Shown: positions 25,931 through 34,730 of the stretch, piece by piece
Position numbering within the stretch: position 1 is the first letter of the stretch
Layout: each line of letters opens with the position of its first letter
Assembly (NCBI RefSeq): GCF_003663825.1
Contig: NZ_RCCC01000001.1
Coordinates: forward strand, 3,976,501-4,040,500
Direction: 5' to 3'
Length of the DNA stretch: 64,000 nt
From: Acidovorax sp. 106
Lineage (GTDB): Bacteria; Pseudomonadota; Gammaproteobacteria; Burkholderiales; Burkholderiaceae_C
The notes under the pieces: model-generated
The model's database searches: none
What the model was told of the DNA's origin: nothing
Seen by the model: the letters and a program-made list of their open reading frames with translations, nothing else
Position numbers and translations under genes: made by a program

Positions 25931-26704
25931 ATGCCCTTGAGTTCTGCTGATTTGCCCTCTTCCACACCGCGCTATGCATTGGTCGATGCCCTTCGGGGTT
26001 GTGCCATGGTGTGGATGACGCTGTTTCACTTCTGCTTCGACTTGGCTCACTTTGGTTTGTGGGCGCAGAACTTTCGCATCGACCCGGTATGGACGATGCA
26101 GCGCACAGCCATCGTGAGTTTGTTTTTGTTTTGCGCAGGACTTTCGCAGTCCATTGCCGTGCAGCAGGGGCAGAGTTGGACCCGGTTTAGATGGCGTTGG
26201 CTGCAGATTGCAGGAGGCGCCTTGTTGGTGAGTCTGGCTTCGTACGCCATGTTCCCCCAAAGCTTCATTTACTTTGGCGTACTGCATGGCATGGCGGTCA
26301 TGCTGTGTGTTGTCCGTTGGAGCGCCGGCTGGGGGCGTTGGCTGTGGTGGGTGGGCAGCGCGGCGCTGTGCCTGCCTCCTCTGGCGGCCTATGCGTTTGC
26401 CAACGGTGCCGAGGCCCTGGCGCCCTGGTTCAATGCCCCTGCGTTGAATTGGCTGGGCTGGGTGAGCCGCAAACCCTTCACGCAAGACTATGTGCCCGTG
26501 TTTCCTTGGCTAGGCGTTATGTGGTGGGGTATGGCTGCGGGCCAGTGGTTGCTGTTCAATAAGCCTGACTGGTTGCAACGGCCCTTGCCCGGCCTTTTAA
26601 AAGGCCCAGCAGTGCTGGGGCGTTGGAGCCTCAGCTACTACCTGCTGCACCAGCCCGTGCTGATGGGCGGGTTGATGGCTTTCCTGTGGCTAGCTAAACG
26701 CTGA
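25931..26704 (+). CDS. DUF1624 integral membrane protein
   Basis: A 257-residue protein with about seven membrane segments. The N-terminus RYALVDALRGCAMVWMTLFHFCFDLAHF is typical of the DUF1624 / heparan-alpha-glucosaminide acetyltransferase-like fold (YfcJ-YeiB relatives), with LFLFCAGLSQ, YFGVLHGMAVMLC, PVFPWLGVMWWGMAAG and LSYYLLHQPVLMG. Bacterial members are probably acyltransferases or sugar-related membrane enzymes, but the function of this group is not established. ATG 25931 gives a sensible N-terminus; the frame extends upstream over the tRNA terminator without a better start. Confidence 0.8.
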   Translation: MPLSSADLPSSTPRYALVDALRGCAMVWMTLFHFCFDLAHFGLWAQNFRIDPVWTMQRTAIVSLFLFCAGLSQSIAVQQGQSWTRFRWRWLQIAGGALLVSLASYAMFPQSFIYFGVLHGMAVMLCVVRWSAGWGRWLWWVGSAALCLPPLAAYAFANGAEALAPWFNAPALNWLGWVSRKPFTQDYVPVFPWLGVMWWGMAAGQWLLFNKPDWLQRPLPGLLKGPAVLGRWSLSYYLLHQPVLMGGLMAFLWLAKR

Positions 26705-26812
26705 CGTGAATGCTGCCATGCAGTGGGTGCGCTGTGCGCGGTGAGATTGCTCGACAGTGATTGCGGTGCATCACCTTGGCCTGTAGATGGTGGCCTGCGG
26801 TGGTGCGCAGGC

Positions 26813-26840
26813 ATAAAAAAACGCGGCCTAGGCCGCGTTT
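26813..26840 (-). terminator. Terminator after the parvulin gene
   Basis: Read on the minus strand: AAACGCGGCC, TA, GGCCGCGTTTTTTT. A palindromic stem with a T-run lies ~40 bp past the stop of the leftward parvulin gene. Confidence 0.88.
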
Positions 26841-26881
26841 GATGGTGAAGCGCCCAAGCGAAGCGGGGCGCTTTCAGGTGC

Positions 26882-27667
26882 TCACTCGACCTTGGCCTTG
26901 GCGCGCAGGTCTTCTTGGAACTTCACAACCTTCTGCTGTTGCAGTTGTTGTGCTACCTGAGGCTTCACTTCTTCCAACTTGGGGAGTTCGGCTTGGCGAA
27001 CGTCCACCAGGCGGATCACGTGCCAGCCAAATTGGCTCTTCACGGGGGCATCGGTGGTCTTGCCCTTTTCGAGCTTCAGCAGCGCCTCCGTGAATTCGTT
27101 CACGTAGCTGGAGGGGTTGGCCCAATCCAGATCGCCGCCCTTGGCTGCAGAGCCTGGGTCCTTGGATTGCTTCTTGGCCAGGTCTTCAAACTTGGCACCC
27201 TTCTTCAGGGCTGCAATGATGGCCTTGGCGTCGGCTTCTTTTTCCACCAGGATGTGGCTGGCCTTGTATTCCTTGCCGCTGTTGGCTGCCACGAACTTGT
27301 CGTACTCAGCCTGGATTTCAGCGTCGGTCACAGGGTTGGTCTTTTGGTAGTCAGCGAACAGTTCGCGGATCAGGATGGTCTGGCGGGCCAGTTCCATTTG
27401 GGCCTTGAAGTCTGCCGAGCCGTCCAGGCCACGCTTTTGGGCTTCTTGCATGAAGATTTCGCGAGCGATCACTTCTTCCTTGATTTGGCCTTCAACGTCA
27501 GGCGTCACAGGGCGACCCGAACGCTCCACTTGCTGGCGCAGCACTTCTGCACGCTCTTTGGGCACGGCTTTGCCGTTGACGATGGCAATGTTCTGGGCGG
27601 AAACGGGCAGGGCCATCGTGCCCAGCACGGCAGCGGCCACGAGGCCGGACAGGAGCTGTTTCTTCAT
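26882..27667 (-). CDS. Periplasmic parvulin-type peptidyl-prolyl isomerase
   Basis: A 261-residue exported foldase. The signal peptide MKKQLLSGLVAAAVLG ends at VSAQ. An N-terminal chaperone-like helical part (VPKERAEVLRQQVERSGRP) precedes the parvulin domain (YKASHILVEKEADAKAII, FEDLAKKQSKDPGSAAKGGD, PVKSQFGWHVIRLVD). It resembles SurA/PrsA-type and Bordetella Par27-like proteins, which help outer-membrane and secreted proteins fold; the specific role is inferred. The C-terminus is Lys/Gln-rich. The frame extends 45 codons upstream, but the signal peptide fixes the start at 27667. bolA lies 68 bp upstream on the same strand. Confidence 0.9.
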   Translation of the reverse strand: MKKQLLSGLVAAAVLGTMALPVSAQNIAIVNGKAVPKERAEVLRQQVERSGRPVTPDVEGQIKEEVIAREIFMQEAQKRGLDGSADFKAQMELARQTILIRELFADYQKTNPVTDAEIQAEYDKFVAANSGKEYKASHILVEKEADAKAIIAALKKGAKFEDLAKKQSKDPGSAAKGGDLDWANPSSYVNEFTEALLKLEKGKTTDAPVKSQFGWHVIRLVDVRQAELPKLEEVKPQVAQQLQQQKVVKFQEDLRAKAKVE

Positions 27668-27734
27668 GCGAGATCCAAAAAATGAGAAGGTGTTTGCTGG
27701 CTGAAAACCGGCAAGTGAGGAAACTGGGGCCGGC

Positions 27735-27992
27735 TCAGAGAATTTCAATGGCGAGTGCGTGAACGCCCCGGTCAATAAATTCTTGCAGCGCATCATACAC
27801 AAGGCGGTGCTGCGCTACCCGCGACTTGCCTGTAAACAAAGGTGACGCTATGCGCACCCGAAAGTGGGTGCCAAAGTCGGTGCCGTTGGACCCCGAATGT
27901 CCTGCATGGGCGGCACTTTCGTCCAGCACTTCCAGGGCCGTGGTGCTCAGTTGTTGCGCCAACTGGTGGTGCATTTGGTCTGCAAGGGTCAT
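27735..27992 (-). CDS. BolA family protein
   Basis: An 85-residue BolA-like protein, part of the iron-sulfur/stress family that works with monothiol glutaredoxins. Typical parts are LEVLDESAAHAGH, FRVRIASPLFTGKSRVAQHRLVYDAL and IDRGVHALAIEIL; the conserved C-terminal His of the family is present in HALAI. The start is either 27992 or the ATG three codons earlier at 28001. It sits between yciB and the parvulin gene on the minus strand, a common order in Burkholderiales. Confidence 0.88.
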   Translation of the reverse strand: MTLADQMHHQLAQQLSTTALEVLDESAAHAGHSGSNGTDFGTHFRVRIASPLFTGKSRVAQHRLVYDALQEFIDRGVHALAIEIL

Positions 27993-28028
27993 GGTCTGCA
28001 AAAGGGTGGGGCGGCGGACAAACTGGGG

Positions 28029-28568
28029 TTACTGCGTGGGCTCATCGCCCTTGATGTGGGGGGCGATGTAAAGGCCCTGACCCACCAGGAAGACCAGAGG
28101 GAAGGCGTAGCCCCAGAGCTTGAAGTCCACCCAGAACTCGGTGCTGAAGTTCATCACTACGTAGGCGTTCACCGCCGACATGAAGGCGCAATACACGATC
28201 CAGGCCTGGTTCAGTCGCATCCATACCGCATCGGGCAGGCTCAACTGGCCGCCCAGCAGCATATGCAAGATGTTCTTCTTCATCACCCACACGGCAATTG
28301 CCAGGGCCACGGCCATCGCGCCGTACAGCACCGTTGGCTTCCATTTGATGAAGCGGTCGTCCTGCAGCACCAGCGTGAGCGTGCCGAACACCACGATCAG
28401 CACCAGCGTGATCTTGTGCATGGTCTGCAGTCTGCGGTCGATGGCGTAGATCAGGCCCATCTGCGCCACGGTTGCGGCCATCAGCACCCCAGTGGCCACA
28501 TAAATGTTGAAGAACTTGTAGGCGCCGAAGAACAGCAGGATGGGGAAGAAATCAATCAATATTTTCAT
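28029..28568 (-). CDS. yciB: Septation protein A / YciB-family membrane protein
   Basis: A 179-residue inner-membrane protein with about five segments ([84 protein letters not shown]). [19 protein letters not shown] and [19 protein letters not shown] match YciB/IspZ, linked to intracellular septation and envelope integrity. It follows msrB on the same strand. Confidence 0.93.
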   Translation of the reverse strand: MKILIDFFPILLFFGAYKFFNIYVATGVLMAATVAQMGLIYAIDRRLQTMHKITLVLIVVFGTLTLVLQDDRFIKWKPTVLYGAMAVALAIAVWVMKKNILHMLLGGQLSLPDAVWMRLNQAWIVYCAFMSAVNAYVVMNFSTEFWVDFKLWGYAFPLVFLVGQGLYIAPHIKGDEPTQ

Positions 28569-28626
28569 AAGGCGAGGCCAGCGTGCTGGCTCAGCGGTTC
28601 AAGCGGCAGTTCAGCGGTGGAGCGGT

Positions 28627-29040
28627 TCAAGAGGCGTCGGGTTCAAAGTCGAGTGACGCAGAGTTCATACAGTAGCGCAGCCCGGTGGGTGCGGGGCCGT
28701 CTTCAAAGACATGGCCCAGGTGGGCCCCGCATTGTGCACACACTGTCTCGGTGCGCACCATGCCGTGGCTGCGGTCCACGATTTCGTGGATGGTGCCGGG
28801 GATGGCCTCTGAGAAGCTGGGCCAGCCGCAGCCTGCGTCGAATTTGGTGAGCGACTCAAACAGTTTGGCCCCGCAGCAAATGCAGTGGTAGCTGCCGTCG
28901 GCCCAGTGGGCTTCGTATTTGCCGGTGAAAGGGCGCTCGGTGGCCGCGTGGCGGGTGACTTGCAGGGCTACAGGTTCAGCCCCCTTATTGCGCAGGATCT
29001 CTTGCCATTCGGCGTCGGTCTTCTGGATGGGAAAGGTCAT
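28627..29040 (-). CDS. msrB: Peptide methionine-R-sulfoxide reductase
   Basis: Reduces methionine-R-sulfoxide in proteins. The 137 residues contain CICCGAKLF and [12 protein letters not shown], the two zinc-binding CxxC pairs. [10 protein letters not shown] and the catalytic Cys in [11 protein letters not shown] are also present. The ATG at 29040 overlaps the selO stop as ATGA, so the two genes are translationally coupled. The pairing with selO suggests a shared redox/oxidative-stress role. Confidence 0.95.
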   Translation of the reverse strand: MTFPIQKTDAEWQEILRNKGAEPVALQVTRHAATERPFTGKYEAHWADGSYHCICCGAKLFESLTKFDAGCGWPSFSEAIPGTIHEIVDRSHGMVRTETVCAQCGAHLGHVFEDGPAPTGLRYCMNSASLDFEPDAS

Positions 29041-30527
29041 GATGAGCAACTGATGGAAATGGAAGAAGCCCAGTCGGGCGGGAAGTCGGCATAGGCCTCG
29101 TGGCCAGGCTGTTCTTCAAAGGGCTGCTCCAGCAGGCGCTGCAACGTGGCCAGCTCTGAGAAGTCCCCCGCCTTGGCGGCGCGGATGGCTTGTTCGCCCA
29201 GGTGGTTGCGCAGCACGTACTTGGGGTTGGATTTGAGCATCAAATCACCCGCTAGCGCTTGATTATCAAGCGCCAGCAGCTCTGAATAAGATAGCAACCA
29301 AGCATCCCACGCTGACCGGTCGGCAAACAGGTCGCGCACGGGTTCGTACTGGCCATCCGCCACGGCGTGCGACAAGCGCCGCCAAAAGATGGTGTAGTCC
29401 ACCGCATTGCGTGCCAGCAGTTGCAGCAGGTTTTCCACCAGTGCTTCATCCTCCGCACGGGTTTGCGTCAGCCCCAGCTTTTTGCGCATTTGCACCATGA
29501 AGGCGTTGGGGAACACCGTCTTGTAAGACTCCAGCGCGGCCAGCGCCGTGTCTTGCTCTTCGATGAGTGGCAGCAGCGCCTGGGCCAGGCAAAACAGGTT
29601 CCAGTAAGCGATGTTGGGCTGGCGGTTGTAGGCGTAGCGGCCATTGTGGTCGCTGTGGTTGCAAATGTGGCCTGGCACGAAGGCGTCCAGAAACTGAAAC
29701 GGCCCATAGTCCAGCGTCAGCCCCAGGATGCTCATGTTGTCGGTGTTCATCACCCCGTGGCAAAAGCCCACGGCCTGCCACTGGGCCATCAAGTGGGCCG
29801 TGCGCTCACTCACGCTTTTGAGCAGCGCGGCGTAGGCATTGCCTCCCCATGGGCTTGTGGCTTCGCTGCTGCGGCATTCTGGGTAATAGCGGTCGATGAT
29901 GTAGTCGGCCAGGGCGCGCAGTTGCGGCTCCAGGTCGTTGGCCGCAAAGTGCTCGAAGTGGCCAAAGCGCACAAAGCTGGGCGCCACCCGTGTGACGACG
30001 GCCGCCGTTTCGATTTCCTCGCGCCGCACCGATGCTGGCGAGCCGGTGATGCACAGCGCCCGGGACGTGGGAATGCCCAGGCCGTGCATGGCCTCGCTGC
30101 ACAAAAATTCTCGGACGCTGGAGCGCAGCACGGCCCGCCCGTCGCCCATGCGGGAGTAGGGGGTGCGGCCAGCGCCTTTGAGCTGTATCTCGTACCCGGC
30201 AGCGGTTTCGCCCAGCAAGATGGCCCGGCCGTCACCCAGTTGCCCGGCCCACACACCAAACTGGTGCCCGCTATACACACTGGCCAGGGGTTGCGAGCCT
30301 GCAAGCAGTTGGTTACCGGTGAAGGCCTGCAGCGCTTCGTCGGCGTGCATCCAGTCGCCTGGCAGCCCTAGCAGCTGCGCCACATCGGTGCTGGTGCCCA
30401 CCCAGTGCGGGGAAGGCAGTGGGGTGGGGCGCAGCTCGGTAAAAAAGTCGCTGCCCAGGGCGCTAAAGCCACTTTGCCAGCGCAAATTCAAGGGCTGCGC
30501 AAAGGCGGTTGGGGTGGACTGGTTCAT
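29037..30527 (-). CDS. selO: SelO/YdiU protein adenylyltransferase carrying a repeat insert
   Basis: A 496-residue pseudokinase-fold enzyme; SelO proteins transfer AMP to Ser/Thr/Tyr of redox proteins. Conserved segments are [57 protein letters not shown] and NPKYVLRN, with the redox C-terminus SISISCSS intact. A dispersed family-1 repeat (29240-29296) lies inside the gene and is read in frame as roughly [16 protein letters not shown], just before NPKYVLRN. The insert is in a surface-type linker, so function may survive. The start at 30527 gives the family N-terminus; the frame extends upstream without a better start. Confidence 0.93.
   Translation of the reverse strand: MNQSTPTAFAQPLNLRWQSGFSALGSDFFTELRPTPLPSPHWVGTSTDVAQLLGLPGDWMHADEALQAFTGNQLLAGSQPLASVYSGHQFGVWAGQLGDGRAILLGETAAGYEIQLKGAGRTPYSRMGDGRAVLRSSVREFLCSEAMHGLGIPTSRALCITGSPASVRREEIETAAVVTRVAPSFVRFGHFEHFAANDLEPQLRALADYIIDRYYPECRSSEATSPWGGNAYAALLKSVSERTAHLMAQWQAVGFCHGVMNTDNMSILGLTLDYGPFQFLDAFVPGHICNHSDHNGRYAYNRQPNIAYWNLFCLAQALLPLIEEQDTALAALESYKTVFPNAFMVQMRKKLGLTQTRAEDEALVENLLQLLARNAVDYTIFWRRLSHAVADGQYEPVRDLFADRSAWDAWLLSYSELLALDNQALAGDLMLKSNPKYVLRNHLGEQAIRAAKAGDFSELATLQRLLEQPFEEQPGHEAYADFPPDWASSISISCSS
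29240..29296 (+). repeat. Dispersed ~57-bp repeat, family 1, copy F, inside selO
   Basis: CAAATCACCCGCTAGCGCTT, then GATTATCAAGCGCCAGCAGC and TCTGAATAAG. It keeps the family core CTAGCGCTT...AAGCGC.AGCAGCT. It is the only copy in this window that lies in a coding region, oriented against selO. Confidence 0.8.
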
Positions 30528-30694
30528 GGGGCCATTGTCTCGCAGCCCGCTAATTCCTTCAGCTTCCGGGGCCTTGCTGGCGCAGTGGGCGTCGCTGGCG
30601 ATACGAGGGATTTCACGAACCCTTTGCGACACCGACAGCCAGCCCGGCGCAGTACGATGACCATTTCGTTCACAACAACATCCTAGGAGTCAAC

Positions 30695-32338
30695 ATGCTG
30701 GGCCTGATGCAGAGCCAACCGCTGCTCATTTCGTCATTGATTGAGTTTGCAGAGCGCCACCACGGTGACGCGGAAATCGTCTCCCGCCGGGTCGAAGGCG
30801 ATATCCACCGCTACACCTACCGTGATCTGGCGGCACGCTCGCGCCGCCTGGCCAATGCACTGGATGGCTTGAAGCTGCAGTTCAGCGACCGGGTGGCCAC
30901 CCTGGCCTGGAACGGCTACCGCCACATGGAGATGTACTTTGGCGTGAGCGGCTCGGGCCGTGTGCTGCACACCATCAACCCCCGTTTGCACCCCGACCAG
31001 ATCGCCTGGATCGTGAACCACGCCGAAGACCAGGTGCTGTGCTTTGACATGGGCTTTTTGCCCCTGGTGCAGGCCGTGCACGCGCGCTGCCCCACCGTGA
31101 AGCAATGGGTGGCGCTGTGCGATGCCGACAAGCTGCCCACGGACACCGGCGTGCCCGGCCTGGTGAGCTACGAGGCCTGGATTGGCCAACACAGCACCGA
31201 TTACGCCTGGCCTGAGTTCGACGAAAACTCAGCATCCAGCATGTGCTACACCAGCGGAACCACGGGCAACCCCAAGGCAGCGCTGTACAGCCACCGCTCT
31301 ACCACGCTGCATGCCTACGCGGCGGCGCTGCCCGATGTGATGTGCCTGTCGGCCCGCGATTCTGTGTTGCCTGTGGTGCCGATGTTCCACGTCAATGCCT
31401 GGGGCATCCCGTATTCGGCGGCGCTCACGGGTTGCAAGCTGGTGTTTCCAGGCCCTGCACTCGACGGCAAGTCGGTGTATGAGCTGATCGAAGCCGAGCA
31501 AGTGACCTACGCGGCGGGCGTGCCCACTGTATGGCAGATGCTGCTGGGGCATATGAAGCCCGAAGGGCTCAGGTTCTCCTCGCTCAAACGCACGGTGATT
31601 GGTGGCTCGGCTTGCCCGCCTGCCATGATCACGGCCTTCCAGGACGTGTATGGCGTCACAGTGCTGCATGCCTGGGGCATGACCGAGATGAGCCCGCTGG
31701 GCACCTTGTGCACCTTGAAGAACAAGCACCTTTCGCTGCCCAAGGAGGAGCAGATGAAGATCGTGCAAAAGCAGGGCCGCGCGATCTATGGCGTGGACAT
31801 GAAGATAGTGGGCGGCGATGGCGAAGAGCTGCCCTGGGACGGCAAGACTTACGGCGACCTGCTGGTCAAAGGCCCCTGGATCGTGGGCAGCTACTTCAAG
31901 GGCGAGGGCGGCAACCCGCTGGTCAAAGATGCGCAGGGCCGGGGCTGGTTCCCCACGGGCGATGTGGCCACCATCGACGCCGATGGCTTCATGCAGATTA
32001 CCGACCGCAGCAAGGACGTGATCAAGTCGGGCGGTGAGTGGATCAGCTCCATCGACATTGAAAACATCGCCATGGCGCACCCTGCCATCCAGATGGCGGC
32101 GTGTGTGGGCATGCCCCACCCCAAGTGGGACGAGCGCCCCATCGTGGCCGTGGTCAAGCGCCCCGGCACCGAAGTCAGCCGTGAGGAGTTGCTGGCTTTC
32201 TATGACGGCAAGGCCGCCAAGTGGCAAATCCCGGACGACGTGGTGTTTGTCGATGCCATCCCGATTGGGGCCACCGGCAAGATGCTCAAGACCAAACTGC
32301 GCGAGCAACTCAAGGACTACAGACTGCCGGGTCTTTGA
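30695..32338 (+). CDS. Acyl-CoA synthetase, medium/long-chain type
   Basis: Activates a carboxylic acid to its CoA thioester through an acyl-AMP. The 547 residues show the AMP-binding signature [74 protein letters not shown] and the C-terminal catalytic Lys in [13 protein letters not shown]. It resembles the AlkK/FadD3-like branch; exact chain length cannot be read. AGGAG stands 7 bases before the ATG. It precedes the Liv-type transporter operon by 133 bp and fits the acyl-CoA theme of the next 18 kb. Confidence 0.9.
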   Translation: MLGLMQSQPLLISSLIEFAERHHGDAEIVSRRVEGDIHRYTYRDLAARSRRLANALDGLKLQFSDRVATLAWNGYRHMEMYFGVSGSGRVLHTINPRLHPDQIAWIVNHAEDQVLCFDMGFLPLVQAVHARCPTVKQWVALCDADKLPTDTGVPGLVSYEAWIGQHSTDYAWPEFDENSASSMCYTSGTTGNPKAALYSHRSTTLHAYAAALPDVMCLSARDSVLPVVPMFHVNAWGIPYSAALTGCKLVFPGPALDGKSVYELIEAEQVTYAAGVPTVWQMLLGHMKPEGLRFSSLKRTVIGGSACPPAMITAFQDVYGVTVLHAWGMTEMSPLGTLCTLKNKHLSLPKEEQMKIVQKQGRAIYGVDMKIVGGDGEELPWDGKTYGDLLVKGPWIVGSYFKGEGGNPLVKDAQGRGWFPTGDVATIDADGFMQITDRSKDVIKSGGEWISSIDIENIAMAHPAIQMAACVGMPHPKWDERPIVAVVKRPGTEVSREELLAFYDGKAAKWQIPDDVVFVDAIPIGATGKMLKTKLREQLKDYRLPGL

Positions 32339-32471
32339 GTGTTTGAGAGAAGCTGAACGCTGCGTCTGCGCCGCCAGTCGCGTGCGCGATAGCTGCTAGG
32401 GGCAATCCCTGAGCGTTCGGGGATTGCAACGCGGTACTCTGCGTCGTGTCGATTTACAAGGAGACAAGACC

Positions 32472-33704
32472 ATGAGATTTGCTATCAAGGCTGTAGCGGC
32501 TTCCGTCCTTCTGGTGAGCGCTGGCGCGGTTTTTGCCCAAAAGGGTGAGACCGTCAAAATCGCTTGGCTCGACCCCCTCTCGGGCTTGATGGCTGCGGTG
32601 GGAACCAACCAGCTCAAGAGCTTCCAGTTCCTGGCCGAAGAGTTCAACAAAAAGAACCCTGCCGGCGTCAAATTTGAAATCATTGGAATCGACAACAAAC
32701 TCAGCCCCCAGGAAACCACCAGCGCCCTGCGCTCGGCCATGGACCAGGGCGCACGCTATGTCGTGCAAGGCAACGGCTCGGGCCCAGCCCTGGCCATCAT
32801 GGATGCGCTGGAAAAGCACAACGCCCGCAACCCCGGCAAGGAAGTGCTGTTCTTGAACTACGCGGCGGTGGACCCTGACCTCACCAACAGCAAGTGCAGC
32901 TACTGGCACTTCCGCCTGGATGCCGACACCTCCATGAAGATGGAAGCGCTCACGACCTACATGAAAGACCTGCCCGAGGTCAAAAAGGTCTACCTGATCA
33001 ACCAGAACTATTCGCACGGCCAGCAGGTGTCGAAGTTCGCCAAGGAAATGATGGCCCGCAAGCGGTCCGATGTGCAGTTTGTGGGGGACGACCTGCACCC
33101 CCTGGCCCAGGTGCGTGACTTTGCCCCCTACATCGCCAAGATCAAGCAGTCGGGTGCCGACAGCGTCATCACCGGCAATTGGGGCTCTGACCTGGCGCTG
33201 CTCATCAAGGCCGCCAACGATGCAGGCTTGAACAACGTCAATTTCTATACCTACTACGGCTCGGTTACCGGCAGCCCCACAGCCATGGGCGCGGCTGCAT
33301 CGGGCCGCGTGTACATGGTGGCCTATGCCCACATGAATTTGCCGGGCGAACTCAACAAGATCGTTGTGGACTACAAGAAGAAGTTCAACGACGACATGTA
33401 CACCGGCTCGATCTACCACGCCTACACGATGCTCTCAGAAGCGTTTGTCAAAGCGAAATCGACCGACCCCGTCAAGGTGGCCGCCGCCATGGAGGGCATG
33501 AAGTTCAAGAGCTTCAACGGTGAGGTGGAGATGCGCAAGACCGACCACCAGTTGCAGCAAGGCCTGTTCATCTCGAAGTGGGAGAAGGCCAATGACAAAT
33601 TCCCCGTTGACTCAGAAAACACTGGCTACACCTTTGTGCCGGTTAAATACTACGAGCCCTACGTGGCCAGCACGCCCACTTCTTGCCAGATGAAGCGGCC
33701 GTAA
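32472..33704 (+). CDS. ABC transporter substrate-binding protein, Liv type
   Basis: A 410-residue periplasmic binding protein. The signal peptide ends at VFAQ. The mature protein has the Leu/Ile/Val-binding fold: KIAWLDPLSGLMAAVG, IDNKLSPQETTSALRSAM, VYLINQNYSHGQQVSKFA, DDLHPLAQVRDFAPYIAKI and a C-terminal Cys (TSCQMKRP). Such proteins bind amino acids, but many Burkholderiales paralogues bind aromatic or other carboxylates. Its neighbours, an acyl-CoA synthetase and an oleate hydratase, make a non-amino-acid ligand plausible. A terminator-like hairpin separates it from the permease genes, which would favour extra copies of the binding protein. Confidence 0.88.
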   Translation: MRFAIKAVAASVLLVSAGAVFAQKGETVKIAWLDPLSGLMAAVGTNQLKSFQFLAEEFNKKNPAGVKFEIIGIDNKLSPQETTSALRSAMDQGARYVVQGNGSGPALAIMDALEKHNARNPGKEVLFLNYAAVDPDLTNSKCSYWHFRLDADTSMKMEALTTYMKDLPEVKKVYLINQNYSHGQQVSKFAKEMMARKRSDVQFVGDDLHPLAQVRDFAPYIAKIKQSGADSVITGNWGSDLALLIKAANDAGLNNVNFYTYYGSVTGSPTAMGAAASGRVYMVAYAHMNLPGELNKIVVDYKKKFNDDMYTGSIYHAYTMLSEAFVKAKSTDPVKVAAAMEGMKFKSFNGEVEMRKTDHQLQQGLFISKWEKANDKFPVDSENTGYTFVPVKYYEPYVASTPTSCQMKRP

Positions 33705-33723
33705 GCTCGCCAGCGTCGCTCGG

Positions 33724-33751
33724 AGGCCCGACATACTCGGGCCTTTTTTTT
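33724..33751 (+). terminator. Hairpin between binding protein and permease genes
   Basis: AGGCCCGA, loop CATAC, TCGGGCCT followed by seven or more T's. A clear rho-independent signal inside the operon, expected to let only a fraction of transcripts continue into livH. Confidence 0.9.
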
Positions 33752-33772
33752 ACCCAGCAATGAAAAATTCCC

Positions 33773-34726
33773 ATGAATCTTGAGTTTTTCGTGATCTCTT
33801 TGCTCAACGGCGTCAGCTACGGGCTGCTGCTGTTCATGCTGAGTTCAGGCCTCACGCTGATCTTCAGCATGATGGGAGTGCTCAACTTTGCGCACACCAG
33901 CTTCTACATGCTGGGGGCCTATTTCGCGTTCACCATTTCCAGCGTGGTGGGTTTTTGGCCTGCATTGGTGCTGGCTCCCCTGGTGGTTTTTGCGCTAGGC
34001 GCGGCCTTTGAGCGCTACTGCCTGCGCCGGGTGCACAAGTTCGGTCATGTGCCAGAGTTGCTGGTGACCTTTGGTCTTTCGTACCTGATTCTGGAGCTGG
34101 TGCAGCTGGTGTGGGGGCGCTCTACGGTGCCCTACGGCCTGCCAGAGCAACTGCAAGGGCCGCTGTTCACGCTGTATGGCACGCAGTTTCCCAAGTCCCG
34201 CTCGTTTGTGATGCTGGTGGCGTTGCTGATGCTGGTGTCGGTGTGGCTACTGCTCACTCGCACGCGCATTGGCCTGGTGATTCAGGCGGCGTTGAAGTAC
34301 CCCGAAATGGTCGAGGCGCTGGGCCACAACGTGCCGCGCGTGTTCATGCTGGTGTTTGGCGGTGGTGCTGCGCTGGCAGGGCTGGCGGGCGTGATTGGTG
34401 GCAACACCTACGTGACCGAGCCCGCCATGGCGGCTTCGGTGGGCTCCATCATTTTTGTGGTGGTGGTGGTGGGGGGCATGGGCTCGCTGGCCGGGGCGTT
34501 TTTGGCGTCGCTGCTCATTGGCCTGGTGCAGACCTTTGCTGTGGCGCTCGACTATTCCTTGATCCACGCCTTCAAGCTGGTGGGCGTTGCGGTGACCGAG
34601 CAAACTTTTGGCTACCCGGTGCTCAAGCTCACTATTTCGCAGGTGGCGCCCATCCTGCCTTACCTGTTCTTGGTGCTGATTTTGATCTTCCGTCCCAAGG
34701 GCCTGTTGGGCACCCGTGAGGACTGA
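33773..34726 (+). CDS. livH: Liv-type ABC transporter permease, LivH
   Basis: A 317-residue inner-membrane permease with about eight segments. LLNGVSYGLLLFMLSSGLTL, LNFAHTSFYMLGAYFAF and GLAGVIGGNTYVTEPAMA are typical of LivH. The first segment of the gene follows the intra-operon terminator by ~20 bp. It would pair with LivM. Substrate is uncertain (see binding protein). Confidence 0.92.
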   Translation: MNLEFFVISLLNGVSYGLLLFMLSSGLTLIFSMMGVLNFAHTSFYMLGAYFAFTISSVVGFWPALVLAPLVVFALGAAFERYCLRRVHKFGHVPELLVTFGLSYLILELVQLVWGRSTVPYGLPEQLQGPLFTLYGTQFPKSRSFVMLVALLMLVSVWLLLTRTRIGLVIQAALKYPEMVEALGHNVPRVFMLVFGGGAALAGLAGVIGGNTYVTEPAMAASVGSIIFVVVVVGGMGSLAGAFLASLLIGLVQTFAVALDYSLIHAFKLVGVAVTEQTFGYPVLKLTISQVAPILPYLFLVLILIFRPKGLLGTRED

Positions 34727-34730
34727 CCCC

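Noticed and set aside
32386..32425. GATAGCTGCTAGG as a seventh copy of the family-1 repeat
   Set aside because: Only about a dozen bases match one end of the repeat; the core CTAGCGC...GCGCTGG is missing.
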